The notes beneath the pieces are model-generated. The model made no database searches. It had not been told where the DNA came from and saw only the letters and a list, made by a program, of their open reading frames with translations. The position numbers and the translations under genes are program-made. This document shows, in pieces, positions 26,138-35,355 of a stretch of 64,000 bases of DNA (within the stretch, counting starts at the first letter, position 1; each line of letters starts with the position of its first letter). Source of the DNA: Flammeovirga yaeyamensis (lineage in GTDB: Bacteria > Bacteroidota > Bacteroidia > Cytophagales > Flammeovirgaceae). The stretch spans positions 4,449,501 through 4,513,500 of the forward strand of contig NZ_CP076132.1 of assembly GCF_018736045.1 (NCBI RefSeq), in the 5' to 3' direction.

Positions 26138-27118
26138 TTACTTTTTGTACATCACTTTCTTTACCGCTTCTACTGTACGTGCAACGTTAGGAAGAATTTC
26201 TTCGATTAATGTTGGTGCGTAAGGAAGTGGAACGTCTTTAGATGCTACTCTTACCACTGGAGAATCCAAGTGATCGAATGCATGCAATTGTACGTGGTGA
26301 GAAATCTCAGATGAGATTGACGCTAATGGCCAAGCTTCCTCAACAACTACAAGACGGTTTGTTTTCTTCACTGAAGTAAGGATCGCATCATAATCGATTG
26401 GTCTTACAGTACGTAAGTCGATTACTTCAACTGAGATACCTGCTGCTTCTAACTCTTCTGCCGCTTTAGTGATTACGTGAACCATTTTACCAAAAGATAC
26501 CAAAGTAACATCTGTACCTTCTGAAATTACGTTCGCAACCCCTAATGGAATAATGTATTCGCTTTCAGGAACTTCTCCCTTATCAGCATACATTACTTCT
26601 GATTCCATAAAAATAACAGGATCGTTATCTCTAATCGATGCTTTAAGAAGACCTTTTGCATCATATGGATTTGAAGGAACTACTACTTTCAAACCTGGAG
26701 TGTTAGCATACCAGTTTTCAAAGTTTTGGGAGTGCTGAGCTCCTAATTGACCAGCGTTACCAGTTGGACCACGGAATACCATTGGTGCCGAATATTGTCC
26801 TCCAGACATCGAAAGAATTTTCGCTGCACTGTTAATTACTTGGTCAATTGCTACCAAAGAGAAGTTGAAAGTCATGAATTCAACAATTGGACGTGTACCG
26901 TTCATGGCAGCACCAACGCCAATACCTGCGAAACCAAGTTCTGCAATCGGAGTGTCAATCACACGATCAGGACCGAACTCGTCTAACATACCTTGAGTTA
27001 CTTTATAGGCACCATTGTATTCAGCAACCTCCTCACCCATGATAAATACATCTTTATCACGACGCATTTCCTCTTGCATCGCCTCTCTAAGGGCTTCTCT
27101 GAATTGTATTTCTCTCAT
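26138..27118 (-). CDS. pdhB: pyruvate dehydrogenase E1 component, beta subunit
   Basis: Thiamine-diphosphate enzyme subunit of the 2-oxoacid dehydrogenase complex. 326 residues: EEVAEYNGAYKVTQGMLDEF, DTPIAELGFAGIGVGAAMNG, EFMTFNFSLVAIDQ, PNPYDAKGLLKA and the C-terminal SFGKMVHV, VVVEEAWPLASISSEI. Pyruvate rather than branched-chain acids is favoured by overall resemblance, but this is not certain. No alpha subunit or E2 is adjacent, which is common in Bacteroidota. Confidence 0.9.
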   Translation of the reverse strand: MREIQFREALREAMQEEMRRDKDVFIMGEEVAEYNGAYKVTQGMLDEFGPDRVIDTPIAELGFAGIGVGAAMNGTRPIVEFMTFNFSLVAIDQVINSAAKILSMSGGQYSAPMVFRGPTGNAGQLGAQHSQNFENWYANTPGLKVVVPSNPYDAKGLLKASIRDNDPVIFMESEVMYADKGEVPESEYIIPLGVANVISEGTDVTLVSFGKMVHVITKAAEELEAAGISVEVIDLRTVRPIDYDAILTSVKKTNRLVVVEEAWPLASISSEISHHVQLHAFDHLDSPVVRVASKDVPLPYAPTLIEEILPNVARTVEAVKKVMYKK

Positions 27119-27350
27119 TACTTATTAAAAGTTCTGCTAATTATATCAGTATTTTCGTTTTCGGATGCCAAGATAATAAGTTTTCATCTATTTTTTAATA
27201 GGATAGTGCAAAAGGTTTTAGTGAAAAAAGAACATATATCATTAAAAGTTGATAATTGATCCCCGATTCAGCCAAAATTTATAAAATTAAAGACTTTTTG
27301 ACGCTAATTCTTGTATTTTCGTTGAGAACAAAAAAACAACATTATTTAAT

Positions 27351-28352
27351 ATGATTAAACCAATTTATTCTCCATCACAGGATCGATACGAAAAAATTTT
27401 TTATCGTAAATGTGGAGACAGTGGATTAAAACTTCCTATCCTATCTTTAGGAATGTGGCACAATTTCGGTAATCATGATAGCTTCGAAAATGCAACAGAA
27501 ATTGCCACCACTGCTTTTGATAACGGCATCACTCATTTTGACTTAGCAAACAATTACGGACCTCCATATGGTTCTGCAGAAGAAAATTTTGGCCGAATTT
27601 TAAAACAAAACTTTCTCCCTTACAGAGATGAACTACTTATAAGTAGTAAAGCAGGATACGATATGTGGCCTGGACCGTATGGTATTGGTGGATCAAGAAA
27701 GTATATTATTTCGAGCTGCGACCAAAGCTTAAAAAGAATGGGTCTCGAGTATGTTGATATCTTCTATTCTCATCGATTCGATCCTGAAACCCCATTGGAA
27801 GAAACTGTCTTGGCTTTAGATCAATTAGTTAAGTCTGGTAAAGCATTATATATAGGGATATCAAGATATGATCCTGATCAAACGGAAAAGGCTGTTCAAC
27901 TATTCAAAGAATTAAAGACACCTTTTATCATTCATCAATGTAGATACTCACTTTTAGATCGTTCTCCAGAAGAAGGAGTATTTGATAAATTGGCGGAACA
28001 TAAAAAAGGTGCCATCGTTTTCTCTCCTCTTGCCCAAGGAATGCTAACAAATAAATACTTAAATGGTATTCCAGAAAAAAGTCGAATGGCCAATGAAAAT
28101 AAAATCCACCTCAATAAAGAACAGCTGACTGACAATGTATTATATAAAGTGAAAGCTTTGAATGAGATGGCTGTAAGCAGAGGACAAACGTTAGCTCAAA
28201 TGTCATTGGCTTGGTTGGTTAGAAACGAAAGTGTGACTTCTGTATTAGTAGGTGCAAGTCGCAAAGAACAACTTCTTGATAGTATTGGCTGCCTGAATAA
28301 TATTGAGTTTAGTTCGGAGGAATTGAATAAAATTGATCAGATAGTGCTTTAG
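27351..28352 (+). CDS. aldo/keto reductase, YghZ/Kv-beta-like
   Basis: 333 residues. TIM-barrel NADPH reductase with DLANNYGPPYGSAEENFG (catalytic Tyr), ISSKAGYDMWPGPYG (Lys) and YVDIFYSHRFDPETPLEET (His in place of the usual motif). The nucleotide site VLVGASRKEQL is at the end. The GPYGIGGSRKYI segment is typical of L-glyceraldehyde-3-phosphate reductase-type members, so detoxification of methylglyoxal-like aldehydes is possible. Stop is TAG. Confidence 0.87.
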   Translation: MIKPIYSPSQDRYEKIFYRKCGDSGLKLPILSLGMWHNFGNHDSFENATEIATTAFDNGITHFDLANNYGPPYGSAEENFGRILKQNFLPYRDELLISSKAGYDMWPGPYGIGGSRKYIISSCDQSLKRMGLEYVDIFYSHRFDPETPLEETVLALDQLVKSGKALYIGISRYDPDQTEKAVQLFKELKTPFIIHQCRYSLLDRSPEEGVFDKLAEHKKGAIVFSPLAQGMLTNKYLNGIPEKSRMANENKIHLNKEQLTDNVLYKVKALNEMAVSRGQTLAQMSLAWLVRNESVTSVLVGASRKEQLLDSIGCLNNIEFSSEELNKIDQIVL

Positions 28353-28375
28353 CAGCTCTCACATCCCTTTTTATA

Positions 28376-28397
28376 GCCCACGATCGAAATCGTGGGC
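28376..28397. other. 9-base perfect hairpin with CGAA tetraloop
   Basis: GCCCACGAT-CGAA-ATCGTGGGC lies 24 bases after the aldo/keto reductase stop. There is no T-run, so it is not a normal intrinsic terminator on either strand. It could be an mRNA 3'-end stabiliser or a REP-like element. Confidence 0.6.
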
Positions 28398-28509
28398 AAA
28401 CCAAAAAACACCACACTTGAACAAAACAGGATATTTTTTGAAAACTAAAGTATAATCTACCTATCTGTTATCATCGTTTTATATCATTGAATTAAGACTA
28501 ATACATGAT

Positions 28510-30075
28510 ATGAAAAAGGTAATTATACTATTATTATCTGCGTTGTCTTTTGTCAGTTTAGCCGACGACAAAGGAAAACCAAAGAAAAATCAAAAACCAA
28601 ACATCGTTATCCTATGGGGTGATGATATCGGACAATTTAACTTGTCTTTCTGGAACAGAGGTCAAATGGGTTATAGAACTCCTAACATCGACAGAATCGC
28701 TGAAGAAGGAATTGCATTTACGGATTACTATGGTGAGCAGTCGTGTACTGCAGGTAGATCTGCATTTATGACAGGACAAAGCCCTATCCGTTCTGGTTTA
28801 TCTAAAGTTGGTATGCCGGGTGCTCCTGCTGGATTCAAAAACGAGCACCCGTCTATCGCTTGGTTGTTGAAAAGAGAAGGATACTCTACTGCTCAATTTG
28901 GTAAAAACCACTTTGGTGATAGAGATGAGCAATTGCCTACAAACCACGGTTTCGACGAGTTCTTCGGTAACCTTTACCACTTGAACGCAGAGGAAGAGCC
29001 AGAGCACGAGGACTACCCTAAAGAAGAGTGGTTCAAAGAAAAATTCGCACCAAGAGGTGTGATTCACTCATATGCTGACGGTAGAATTTCAGATACAGGT
29101 CCATTAACGAAAAAGCGTATGGAAACTGTAGACCGTGAAATCACTGATAGAACTTTAGAGTGGTTAGACGAGAAATCTGAAGAAGATGAGCCTTTCTTCT
29201 TATGGTACAATACTGTAGGTATGCACTACCCTACTTACCCTGCTGAGGACATCAAAGGTATTTCTGGAATGGAAGGTGACACTTTCTATGCGGATGCAAT
29301 GGTTGATCACGACAGAAACATTGGTAAGATTTTACAGAAGTTGGAAGATTTGGGCATGATGGAAAACACGATCATCATGTACTCTACTGACAACGGACCT
29401 CACTACAACGAATGGCCTGACGGTGCTGTAACTCCATACAGATCTGAGAAAAATACGAACTGGGAAGGTGGTTACAGAATCCCTTGTCACGTAATGTGGA
29501 AAGGTCAAATCCCTGAAGGAAAAGTATTGAACGGTATCGTTTCTCACCAAGACTGGCTACCTACTTTATTATCTGCAGCTGGTGTGGATAACATCAAACA
29601 AGAAATTGAGTCAGGTATTTCTTACATGGGTAGAGATGTACAAACTACTATTGATGGTTTCAACATGCTTCCTTATTTCAAAGGTGAAGTTGAAGAATCT
29701 CCAAGACATACATTCATTTATACTTCTGATGATGGTGACATCACTGCAATTCGTACAGATGACTGGAAAGTAGTATACATGGAGCAAAGAGCGAAAACAT
29801 TAGCGTTATGGTTAGAGCCATTCGTTGAGTTAAGAGCTCCAAAAGTATTCAACATCAGAAGAGATCCATACGAGCGTGCTGATACAGATTCGAACTCTTA
29901 CTGGCATTGGTTATCAAAAAGACCTTTCTTCTTATACAAAGGTGGATATATCGCTGGTCAGTTTGTTCAATCGTTGTACGAGTACCCTCAAATCCAATCT
30001 ATTGACAGTTTCACAATTGATAAAATTATGGAACAGTACAATAAGTGGAATGACGAAAGAAAAGCTCAAAAATAA
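28510..30075 (+). CDS. exported arylsulfatase (family S1, Cys type)
   Basis: 521 residues. N-terminal signal peptide to about residue 19 (SFVSLADD). Calcium-site residues appear in VILWGDDIGQ. The sulfatase signature is C79-T-A-G-R83, the cysteine to be turned into formylglycine. Then GKNHFGD, YSTDNGPHYNEWPDG, and SHQDWLPTLLSAAG. The C-terminal subdomain includes DDWKVVYMEQRA and FNIRRDPYERAD. It removes sulfate esters, likely from marine polysaccharide or a small aryl ester. No SusC/SusD pair is nearby, so it is not in a classic polysaccharide locus. Cytosines here look richer than in its neighbours. Confidence 0.93.
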   Translation: MKKVIILLLSALSFVSLADDKGKPKKNQKPNIVILWGDDIGQFNLSFWNRGQMGYRTPNIDRIAEEGIAFTDYYGEQSCTAGRSAFMTGQSPIRSGLSKVGMPGAPAGFKNEHPSIAWLLKREGYSTAQFGKNHFGDRDEQLPTNHGFDEFFGNLYHLNAEEEPEHEDYPKEEWFKEKFAPRGVIHSYADGRISDTGPLTKKRMETVDREITDRTLEWLDEKSEEDEPFFLWYNTVGMHYPTYPAEDIKGISGMEGDTFYADAMVDHDRNIGKILQKLEDLGMMENTIIMYSTDNGPHYNEWPDGAVTPYRSEKNTNWEGGYRIPCHVMWKGQIPEGKVLNGIVSHQDWLPTLLSAAGVDNIKQEIESGISYMGRDVQTTIDGFNMLPYFKGEVEESPRHTFIYTSDDGDITAIRTDDWKVVYMEQRAKTLALWLEPFVELRAPKVFNIRRDPYERADTDSNSYWHWLSKRPFFLYKGGYIAGQFVQSLYEYPQIQSIDSFTIDKIMEQYNKWNDERKAQK

Positions 30076-30100
30076 CTCCTTTATTAGTAAGTAATTTTCA

Positions 30101-30128
30101 CCCTCTATTTTTAAAATAGAGGGTTTTT
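30101..30128 (+). terminator. terminator of the arylsulfatase gene
   Basis: CCCTCTATTTT/AAAATAGAGGG stem with almost no loop, then TTTTT. Confidence 0.9.
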
Positions 30129-30152
30129 CTTGTTATTGGTTAAATACTTTTG

Positions 30153-31172
30153 ATGAAATCTAAGATGAGTAAAAAAATTCCCTATCAAATTACATTTAAT
30201 GAAGGAACACAACATTCTTTATTACTCCAACTAAAAGATACTTTTGGCGGTACCCTTCATAATAAACACCACTATACTGTAAATAACGAATGGGTGGAGG
30301 GATTTGTATGGTATTTTTCTTTACAAAAAGGTTTAGAAGTTACTTTAAACTCCTTAAAATTTAAAAACGATCATCAAATGATCACTTTAGGTGAAACCAA
30401 AGAAACAGCTCGTATTTGTTTTCGTTTTGAACATATTGGAGCCGTAATGCAAGGAAAGAAAACAAAACTGGGGAAAGATTTAGGGTTAACAGGCAATATG
30501 ATAGCTTACGATACTCGTTTAGATTTTTTGGTGGATATCAAAAAAGATACGCTTAATCAATGGTTAGCTGTCCGAGTTGATCAAGAAGCCGTTAAATATG
30601 AGCATGTATCTTTTACAAAGTATTTTGGTGATGTGTTCAATCAATCCTCCTTATGGTGGAGAACAGAGATTGTCCCATTAGAAGTACAAGTTCAGTTAAA
30701 AGATGCTTTTGGAATGTCTAGAGAAATGCATGTTCCCGTATTTAATAATCGACTAGTAGCAAGAGGCAGCGACTGTGTAAGTATCTTTTATGATAAGCTA
30801 CTAAGCCGAAATCAAATAAAAGAACACAGCTTACATGAACAGGATTTCACCTACATGATGGACCTAAAAAACAAGTTATTACAAAGCTTGGAACGTCCAC
30901 CCTCATTAGAAGACTTATCTGAAGAATATGGTTTCTCCGTTTCAAAACTAAGAAGAGACTTTGAACAGGTTTTTGGTACATCGATCCATCGTTTTCATTA
31001 TAACTTCAGATTAGAGAAAGCCAAATCAATGCTCGCCACAGAGAACAAATCAATATTAGAAATTAGCAGAAGCTGTGGGTTTAAATCAAGTACCAAGTTT
31101 ACAGAAGCATTTAAAAAGAAATTTGAGGTGACGCCGAAGATGATATCGCAGAGGTATCAGCATCTTTATTAG
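30153..31172 (+). CDS. AraC-family transcriptional regulator
   Basis: 339 residues from ATG 30153; an inner ATG at 30165 (MSKKIPYQ) is also possible. The N-terminal 230 residues form a ligand or dimer domain with no motif I know. The C-terminal about 95 residues are the double HTH: LEDLSEEYGFSVSKLRRDF, then FGTSIHRFHYNFRLEKA, SILEISRSCGFKSSTKFTEAFKKKF and VTPKMISQRY. It follows the arylsulfatase terminator by 25 bases, so it may control that gene (inference). The TAG stop begins repeat copy E. Confidence 0.88.
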   Translation: MKSKMSKKIPYQITFNEGTQHSLLLQLKDTFGGTLHNKHHYTVNNEWVEGFVWYFSLQKGLEVTLNSLKFKNDHQMITLGETKETARICFRFEHIGAVMQGKKTKLGKDLGLTGNMIAYDTRLDFLVDIKKDTLNQWLAVRVDQEAVKYEHVSFTKYFGDVFNQSSLWWRTEIVPLEVQVQLKDAFGMSREMHVPVFNNRLVARGSDCVSIFYDKLLSRNQIKEHSLHEQDFTYMMDLKNKLLQSLERPPSLEDLSEEYGFSVSKLRRDFEQVFGTSIHRFHYNFRLEKAKSMLATENKSILEISRSCGFKSSTKFTEAFKKKFEVTPKMISQRYQHLY

Positions 31173-31546
31173 GTAGCAGGTAGCAGGTAGCAGGTAGCAG
31201 GTAGCAGGTAGCAGGTAGCAAATTTAACTCTCGGTTAAATTAGGAGGTAGGAATTAGGAGTTGCTAAACTAACGCTCGGTTTATAAGTAATAACTAATAG
31301 GGAATAAGGAATAGTTTTATTGAAGATAGAGTATCAATAGCCCAATAATTTATTGCTGGGGATATATGATTGAGGTAAGAAGTAAAAGGTGAAAAATATT
31401 AATCCTAAGAGTATTAAAAAATTAGGTTGAAATAAAGTGTTTCAACATAAATTGATAGTAATTGTACACAAACTACTTACACGTTTCACCTAACATTTCA
31501 CGTTTTTCATTTTTAACTTTTAATTTTTCATTTCCCCCCTTCGCTT
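31170..31546 (+). repeat. dispersed repeat copy E, the longest
   Basis: Starts with the AraC gene stop TAG, then seven GGTAGCA units (31172-31220), AATTAGGAG and GGAGTTGCTAAA, core ACTAACGCTCGGTT near 31270, AAGTAATAACTAATAGGG, a hairpin CCCA-N12-TGGG (31341-31360) and TAAGAAGTAAAAGG. It ends with CACGTTTTTCATTTTTAAC and ATTTCCCCCC near 31546. It has every module of the family, so it serves as the reference copy. No gene lies in 31173-31611. Confidence 0.8.
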
Positions 31547-31552
31547 TTCACT

Positions 31553-31600
31553 CAAAACAAAAAAGGCTTACTTCCATGGAAGTAAGCCTTTTTTGTTTTT
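31553..31600 (-). terminator. bidirectional terminator of the OmpA/TPR gene
   Basis: A 32-base perfect palindrome (31561-31592, centre CCATGG) with T-runs on both strands. Confidence 0.9.
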
Positions 31601-31611
31601 ATGTTTACAAA

Positions 31612-33420
31612 CTACTTAGTAGCAGCTTGGAAATCTGCATTTTCCCAAAGAGCGAAGAACTCAAGATCTTGAGCAGCTTTTGTTTTCAAGTCGCCAGCAG
31701 CTTTGATTTCTTTGATTGCTTCGTCAGCTTTAGACTGTCTAGCAGCAACGATAGCGTTACCGTAGTGAGCCCAAGCGTTGTCTTGTGCGTTGATTGACTC
31801 ACCGAAAGCAGCAGTTGCTTGAGAGAAATCAGTAGCACCTGATTTTTCAGCTTTCAATAAGTAAGCAAGACCTTTGTTGTAAAGAACAGTTGCGTCGTCA
31901 CCAGCAGATGAGAAGTACTGGATAGCACCGTCATAATCACCTTCTGATAAAGCAACATAACCTTTCACTGCGTTTGTAGTTGCAGCAACTGAAGGGTTAG
32001 AAGAATTTGCTTTAGCGATATCCGCTTGAGCACCTTCAACATCACCTTTAGTCAACTTAGCACCTGCAAGGTTAGCGTAAGCTTCTGGCATGCTGTTAGA
32101 CTTAGCAGCAGTCTCGAAGTGAGGGATTGCTTTTTCGATCAATGCAGCAGCAGCGTCAGCATCAGCAGCTTTTGCTTGAGCGAAGTAAGTTGCACCTAAG
32201 TTGTTGTGAGCGATTGCAGAATCGTCTTTACGGATAGCAGCTTCGTAGATTTTAACTTTAGCGTCAAGATCAGTTGCGAAGTGTGCAGCGTAAAGTAACT
32301 CAGGAGTAGACAATGAATCTAAAGCCATTTGACCGTCAGCGATGCTAGCAGCACGAGACTTGATTACTTCTGGATCCAATTTATCTTTGATCTCTAAGAT
32401 CTCTGATTTAGCGTTACGTAATGGAGGGTAAACGTAACGGAATAATTTCTTATAAGAAGCTAATGATTGTAATTTCAATTGCTTAGAAACGAAATCACCT
32501 GAACCATTTACTACTGATAAGATTTCATCTTTTTCAGCATCAGTAAACTTGTCTGAATCTTTCAAGATAGCCTTGAAAGCAGACCAGTTTTCTACTACTG
32601 GCTTAGTAACGAATTGAGGAGCTTCACCTTCCTCAACTTTATATTTCTTTAATAAAGACTCGTAGTAACTTTGTACAGCCTCAGGACGCTTGTTAGCTAA
32701 TTTAGTGTTAGCCTCAGTCGAACCTTCAGGAGAGTGAGAACCTGTAATTGTTACAGTTCTTGTAGGGTTGCTAGCAGAAACATACTCTGTTAAAGCTTTA
32801 CCTTGCTCACCTCTCTTCTCCGAGTAACGAAGAACTGATGATCCTTGCAAGAAGAAGAAATCAACGTTAGTTGGGATATACTCTTCTGCATCGTTGTAAC
32901 CGTGATCCGCGTAGTTCGCGATAAATACTGGTTGGTAGTTTTTAGATGTTGTGATAACACCTTGACCTAAACCGTTTGGCATTGCAGCGAAAGCACCATC
33001 GTTAGTTTCTTTAACTTTTTGGTTTTTCACTTTAGTCGCACGACCTAAGTATTCTAATTGACCTCTCTCAAACTTATCCTCGTAAGCAAACGCCATACGC
33101 TCGCTTAATGATGGAGTTGCTTCAGGAGCATCAGCATAATCATCGCCATTGAAAGATACAACACCTACTTCGATAGGCTCAGCATCGTTAGGGTTATACT
33201 GTACAACTACGTCGTAAGTAAAACCTTTCTTCAACGTCTTCGCTGGAAGTTTTGTATCAATGTCAAAAACTACAGAGTCACCGTGTAATTCTAACGGTGA
33301 AGGATTAATTGTCAAGCCTTGCTCTTCGGCCATCTTATTCACGTCTACGTTCGAGCAGTTCGTGAAGAACAATGTACCTGCAGCAAGTACAGTTGACAAA
33401 GCACTAGTGTATTTGTTCAT
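31612..33420 (-). CDS. OmpA-like and tetratricopeptide lipoprotein
   Basis: 602 residues from the ATG at 33420 (MNKYTSAL), preferred over the one three codons earlier because it begins the signal peptide. Lipobox FTNC gives a lipidated Cys near residue 22. The middle has an OmpA_C-like stretch (TITGSHSPEGSTEANTKLAN, KRPEAVQSYYESLL). The second half consists of TPR units (LNNLGATYF-like NNLGATYFAQAKA, YANLAGAKLTKGD, ALSEGDYDGAIQYFSSA, NKGLAYLLKAEK). It probably anchors to peptidoglycan and other proteins at the outer membrane. The codon use (many GCT/GCA, few rare codons) suggests strong expression. Confidence 0.82.
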   Translation of the reverse strand: MNKYTSALSTVLAAGTLFFTNCSNVDVNKMAEEQGLTINPSPLELHGDSVVFDIDTKLPAKTLKKGFTYDVVVQYNPNDAEPIEVGVVSFNGDDYADAPEATPSLSERMAFAYEDKFERGQLEYLGRATKVKNQKVKETNDGAFAAMPNGLGQGVITTSKNYQPVFIANYADHGYNDAEEYIPTNVDFFFLQGSSVLRYSEKRGEQGKALTEYVSASNPTRTVTITGSHSPEGSTEANTKLANKRPEAVQSYYESLLKKYKVEEGEAPQFVTKPVVENWSAFKAILKDSDKFTDAEKDEILSVVNGSGDFVSKQLKLQSLASYKKLFRYVYPPLRNAKSEILEIKDKLDPEVIKSRAASIADGQMALDSLSTPELLYAAHFATDLDAKVKIYEAAIRKDDSAIAHNNLGATYFAQAKAADADAAAALIEKAIPHFETAAKSNSMPEAYANLAGAKLTKGDVEGAQADIAKANSSNPSVAATTNAVKGYVALSEGDYDGAIQYFSSAGDDATVLYNKGLAYLLKAEKSGATDFSQATAAFGESINAQDNAWAHYGNAIVAARQSKADEAIKEIKAAGDLKTKAAQDLEFFALWENADFQAATK

Positions 33421-33658
33421 AATCGTCATCCAAAATTTTTCTATTTCTAGATCCGCAATTTACCCGTATGTAGGCAAATTTCATCTTTACAGTACAAATC
33501 TTAACTTTTTTTAGAATTTTAACCAGTAAAAAGGTAGATTATCAGAGTGAAATTAGCACAAAAGGTATATTTACTTTTATTTTTTAAAGATAAATGATAA
33601 AAAAATATGCTCTATCGATTTAAATTAATATTTTCAATAATTAACATATTATAAAACT

Positions 33659-33886
33659 ATGACCCCTAGATTAATTCAAAGATTCATCGAAAAGCAAGCA
33701 TATGGTGTATGTTCTAAATTGGGTAATAAACTAAGTATTTCTTCTAATAGCATTAGACTTTACTTTGTTTATGCTTCATTATTTACATTTGGCTCACCTA
33801 TTATCCTCTATTTTTCTCTTCACTTTTTTATCAATATAAGGAAGTATATTCGTCAGTCGTCGAACTCCAGAGAGACTCTATTTTAG
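33659..33886 (+). CDS. PspC-domain small membrane protein
   Basis: 75 residues. FIEKQAYGVCSKLGNKLSIS and NSIRLYFVYASLFTFGSPIILY match the PspC domain, a short amphipathic part and one long helix, followed by FINIRKYI. PspC-like proteins act in envelope stress responses in other bacteria; here this is inferred. The last 9 bases overlap the 3' end of the convergent glycosyltransferase gene. Confidence 0.78.
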   Translation: MTPRLIQRFIEKQAYGVCSKLGNKLSISSNSIRLYFVYASLFTFGSPIILYFSLHFFINIRKYIRQSSNSRETLF

Positions 33887-34912
33887 AGATTCAATATCTT
33901 GAAGGTCTGAGAACTTTTTTCTACTCTTCAAAAAGTATTCCGATACGATCAATCTTTTATATACTTGATCAAAAAAAAGTCTCTTTTCAGGAATTTTCTT
34001 TCTCTGACATATTAAGTAGCGTAAAGATAGATAAAAATCCCTATGCGACTTAATTACAGCGAGAAAATTAGCCATTTCACTTTTAAATAAAAACCTAATT
34101 CCAGCGATTCCATCTAAAACCATTCGAATAAAAATGCTTGGCAACAAATGTTTGGTAGGTAGGTTTTTAAAAAGTAAAAATAACCCATTTCTAAAGTTCA
34201 AATATGTCTTTTTAGGATTGTCTCTGCTTAATGTACCACCTCCAACGTGATACACTTCTGAGTTACCCACTGTCATGATTTTATAACCCGCCGATTTTAA
34301 TCTCCAACATAGATCAATTTCTTCCATGTGGGCAAAAAAACGTTCATCTAAACCTTCCATTTGATGATATAGTTTAGACTGTATAAATAAACATGCACCA
34401 GTAGCCCAAAAAATCTCTCGAGTATCGTCGTATTGCCCTTTATCCTCTTCTAATGTATGCATGATTCGTCCCCTACAAAAAGGGTAACCCATATAATCGA
34501 TAAAACCGCCAGCAGCACCTGCATGTTCAAAATATTTCTTTTCAGAAAACAATTTGATTTTAGGCTGACAAGCAGCGATACGATCATCGGATTCCATTAA
34601 CTCTAGCATTGGAGTGAGCCAATTTTCGGGAACTTCGATATCAGAGTTTAATAAAACGAAATATTTAGACTCTACTTGTGCGAGGGCACGGTTATAACCT
34701 CCCGTAAAACCATAGTTTTTATCGAGAACAATTACCTCTACAGAGGGTTGGTTTTTACTTAACCATTCCACTGAACCATCGGTAGAAGCATTATCTGCAA
34801 CAATAATTCTCGCATTGTTACTGTTTTGAATAACACTATCAAGAAATTGTTCTAAAAAATGTTTGCCGTTGTAGTTTAAAATAACGACCGCAACCTGATC
34901 GTAGGGAAGCAT
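33878..34912 (-). CDS. family 2 glycosyltransferase
   Basis: 344 residues. GT-A fold: VAVVILNYNGKHFLEQFLDSV, ADNASTDGSVEWL, a DxD-like LNSDIEVPENW, CQPKIKL, FWATGACLFIQSKLY, and ERFFAHMEEIDLCWRLKSAGYK with the acidic catalytic pair. It resembles rhamnosyltransferases that add sugars to surface polysaccharide. No neighbouring polysaccharide genes are present. It overlaps the convergent PspC gene by 9 bases. Confidence 0.9.
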   Translation of the reverse strand: MLPYDQVAVVILNYNGKHFLEQFLDSVIQNSNNARIIVADNASTDGSVEWLSKNQPSVEVIVLDKNYGFTGGYNRALAQVESKYFVLLNSDIEVPENWLTPMLELMESDDRIAACQPKIKLFSEKKYFEHAGAAGGFIDYMGYPFCRGRIMHTLEEDKGQYDDTREIFWATGACLFIQSKLYHQMEGLDERFFAHMEEIDLCWRLKSAGYKIMTVGNSEVYHVGGGTLSRDNPKKTYLNFRNGLFLLFKNLPTKHLLPSIFIRMVLDGIAGIRFLFKSEMANFLAVIKSHRDFYLSLRYLICQRKKIPEKRLFFDQVYKRLIVSEYFLKSRKKFSDLQDIESLK

Positions 34913-34940
34913 ATATAAATTACTATATTAAAAAAGTTTG

Positions 34941-35270
34941 TTATCCTAGGTTTCCAAAATCCATACCTGGAATATTTGGCATCATCCCCTTTGTAGTCTT
35001 CATCAAACGCTCTTGTCCTTTTTGATCTGCTTCTGCAATTGCTTTGTTCACTGCTGCGATCACAAGGTCTTGAAGCATTTCTTTATCTTCTTCTTTACAA
35101 AGTAAAGGGTCGATATCTAATTTGATGACTTGTTTCTTAGCATTTGCTACACATCTCACCATACCGCCTCCAGCATCTGCTTCAGCAACTACATTCACTA
35201 ACTCCTCTTGTGCTTCTTTTAATTTCTCTTGGACTTGTTTTAATTGTCCAAACATATTGCTAAAATCCAT
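34941..35270 (-). CDS. ybaB: YbaB/EbfC nucleoid-associated protein
   Basis: 109 residues: DFSNMFGQLKQVQEKLKEAQ, then VAEADAGGGMVRCVANAKKQV and IDPLLCKEEDKEMLQDLVIAAVNKAI. This is the YbaB DNA-binding fold, which dimerises. In many genomes it accompanies dnaX-recR; here it lies between clpX and a glycosyltransferase. Confidence 0.92.
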   Translation of the reverse strand: MDFSNMFGQLKQVQEKLKEAQEELVNVVAEADAGGGMVRCVANAKKQVIKLDIDPLLCKEEDKEMLQDLVIAAVNKAIAEADQKGQERLMKTTKGMMPNIPGMDFGNLG

Positions 35271-35291
35271 AAAACAAATTTTATTTAAAAC

Positions 35292-35331
35292 ACAGACAGC
35301 AAAGCACTAAAAATAGTGTTTTGCTGTCTGT
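35292..35331 (-). terminator. terminator of clpX
   Basis: ACAGACAGCAAAGCACTA/TAGTGTTTTGCTGTCTGT, an imperfect 18-base stem with one mismatch, then GTTTTAAA on the minus strand. The T-run is short but the stem is very strong. Confidence 0.75.
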
Positions 35332-35355
35332 TTATTACTTTATTTTTTTATCCTG

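Noticed and set aside
31170-31546. Repeat copies as insertion sequences or MITEs
   Set aside because: No transposase frame, no terminal inverted repeats and no target duplications could be seen.
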